DNA from: Promethearchaeota archaeon
Lineage (GTDB): Archaea; Asgardarchaeota; Lokiarchaeia; Sigynarchaeales; SOKP01
NCBI GenBank assembly: GCA_030605085.1
Contig: JAUWBH010000001.1
Coordinates: 1-64,000, forward strand
Direction: 5' to 3'
DNA length: 64,000 bases
Under the pieces are notes generated by a model. The model had not been told where the DNA came from. It was given only the letters and a program-made list of their open reading frames with translations, and made no database searches. A program made the position numbers and the translations under genes. Below are positions 63,573 to 64,000 of this stretch, piece after piece. The first letter of the stretch is position 1, and every line of letters begins with the position of its first letter.

Positions 63573-64000
63573 TTATATTTCTGGAGGACCTGTAGTGGGT
63601 TTTTTTTTGTTAATATTTGAGCTTTTTTTAATTGGTCTTGCATTACTAAGAATATCTTGCCTTTCAACATGAATAGCCGTCCCACCTACAAGTTTTAAGG
63701 AATTATAAAAAAGATCATAAGTTAAAAGTTCCGTATTTATTGCTTTTAATAACGCAACTTTCGTTCCTCTTTCAATATCAGAACCAGAATATCCATATGT
63801 CAATTCTAATAATCCTTCGATAATATCCTTTTTATTAGCTTCGTTCCATAAAAAATTATCATCAAATTCAGAAATTTTACGACCTAATTTTCGTTCTAAA
63901 TCCTTTTTTATAGATTGAATTTTTTCGTATTCATCAGTTAATTTTTCGAAAATTAATTTATCAACACCTATTTTTGCTTTTTTTACATTATTTAAGAAGG
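63573..64000 (-). CDS. AAA+ ATPase, C-terminal lid only (5' end outside window)
   Basis: The frame continues past the window edge. Visible is a helical segment (KLIFEKLTDEYEKIQSI) and the AAA lid/second-region motif TYGYSGSDIERGTKVALLKAI, matching the GxSGxDI of classical AAA proteins such as Vps4 or spastin. A proline- and lysine-rich tail (KKKPTTGPPEI) ends it. The Walker motifs are not in the window. First gene of the four-gene cluster. Confidence 0.7.
   Translation of the reverse strand, partial: FLNNVKKAKIGVDKLIFEKLTDEYEKIQSIKKDLERKLGRKISEFDDNFLWNEANKKDIIEGLLELTYGYSGSDIERGTKVALLKAINTELLTYDLFYNSLKLVGGTAIHVERQDILSNARPIKKSSNINKKKPTTGPPEI

Overview
The window is a 64 kb piece of a low-GC archaeal chromosome (roughly 30% GC by eye). 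The gene set is archaeal: an exosome-proteasome-SBDS superoperon, TFB, GatD/GatE, Nop5 and fibrillarin, KEOPS subunits, archaeal MetK, CDC48 and prefoldin. Several genes have a eukaryote-like flavour typical of Asgard archaea, and of Lokiarchaeia in particular: a profilin-like protein, a JAMM protease, AN1 zinc fingers, ZPR1, and a leucine-rich-repeat relic. Asgard archaeon is my best assignment; no rRNA is present to settle it.

Layout. 1-10 kb: a truncated CDC48 ATPase, a small winged-helix protein, a HerA-like ATPase, an FGGY sugar kinase, an acyl-CoA dehydrogenase and a PPi-type phosphofructokinase. 10-16 kb: ZPR1, the pyruvate:ferredoxin oxidoreductase operon (gamma-delta-alpha-beta), then tRNA-modification genes (Sua5/TsaC, a Tan1-like THUMP protein, Cgi121). 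16.7-20 kb: an internally deleted IS200/IS605-type element next to an ECF transporter module. 20-26.5 kb: DHH esterase, prefoldin beta, Pcc1, L37Ae, Rrp42, Rrp41, Rrp4, SBDS and the proteasome alpha subunit. 26.8-31.7 kb: profilin-like protein, four tRNAs, a JAMM protein, and two RHH-HisKA-REC proteins. 31.7-34.3 kb: gene-poor, with tandem repeats and a decayed repeat-protein gene. 34.3-51.4 kb: TFB, L2, GatD/E, Elp3, thiolase, dihydroorotate dehydrogenase, Nop5/fibrillarin, RNase HII, a regulator and MetK. 51.5-64 kb: small zinc proteins, two AN1 membrane proteins, HypB with a homing-type cassette inserted after it, an Lsm protein, and a four-gene cluster of a KITE-like winged-helix protein, a degenerate SMC-like protein, a coiled-coil protein and an AAA ATPase.

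Main discovery: several genes that look broken are interrupted by very short stem-loop insertions of 30-38 nt. Removing them restores conserved motifs in the FGGY kinase, the phosphofructokinase (two insertions), the acyl-CoA dehydrogenase and the proteasome alpha subunit. In most cases the RNA can fold into the bulge-helix-bulge (BHB) motif cut by the archaeal tRNA-splicing endonuclease, and the predicted cut sites give the expected protein. Two tRNAs here carry introns that follow the same rule, one of them in the T-loop. This suggests routine splicing of protein-coding mRNAs by the tRNA splicing machinery in this organism.

A second pattern: three genes (small winged-helix gene, phosphofructokinase, Tan1-like) have no ATG, GTG or TTG start in their open frame. 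Each has a GGTGA Shine-Dalgarno motif 5-6 nt before a near-cognate codon (ATC, ACG, ACG).
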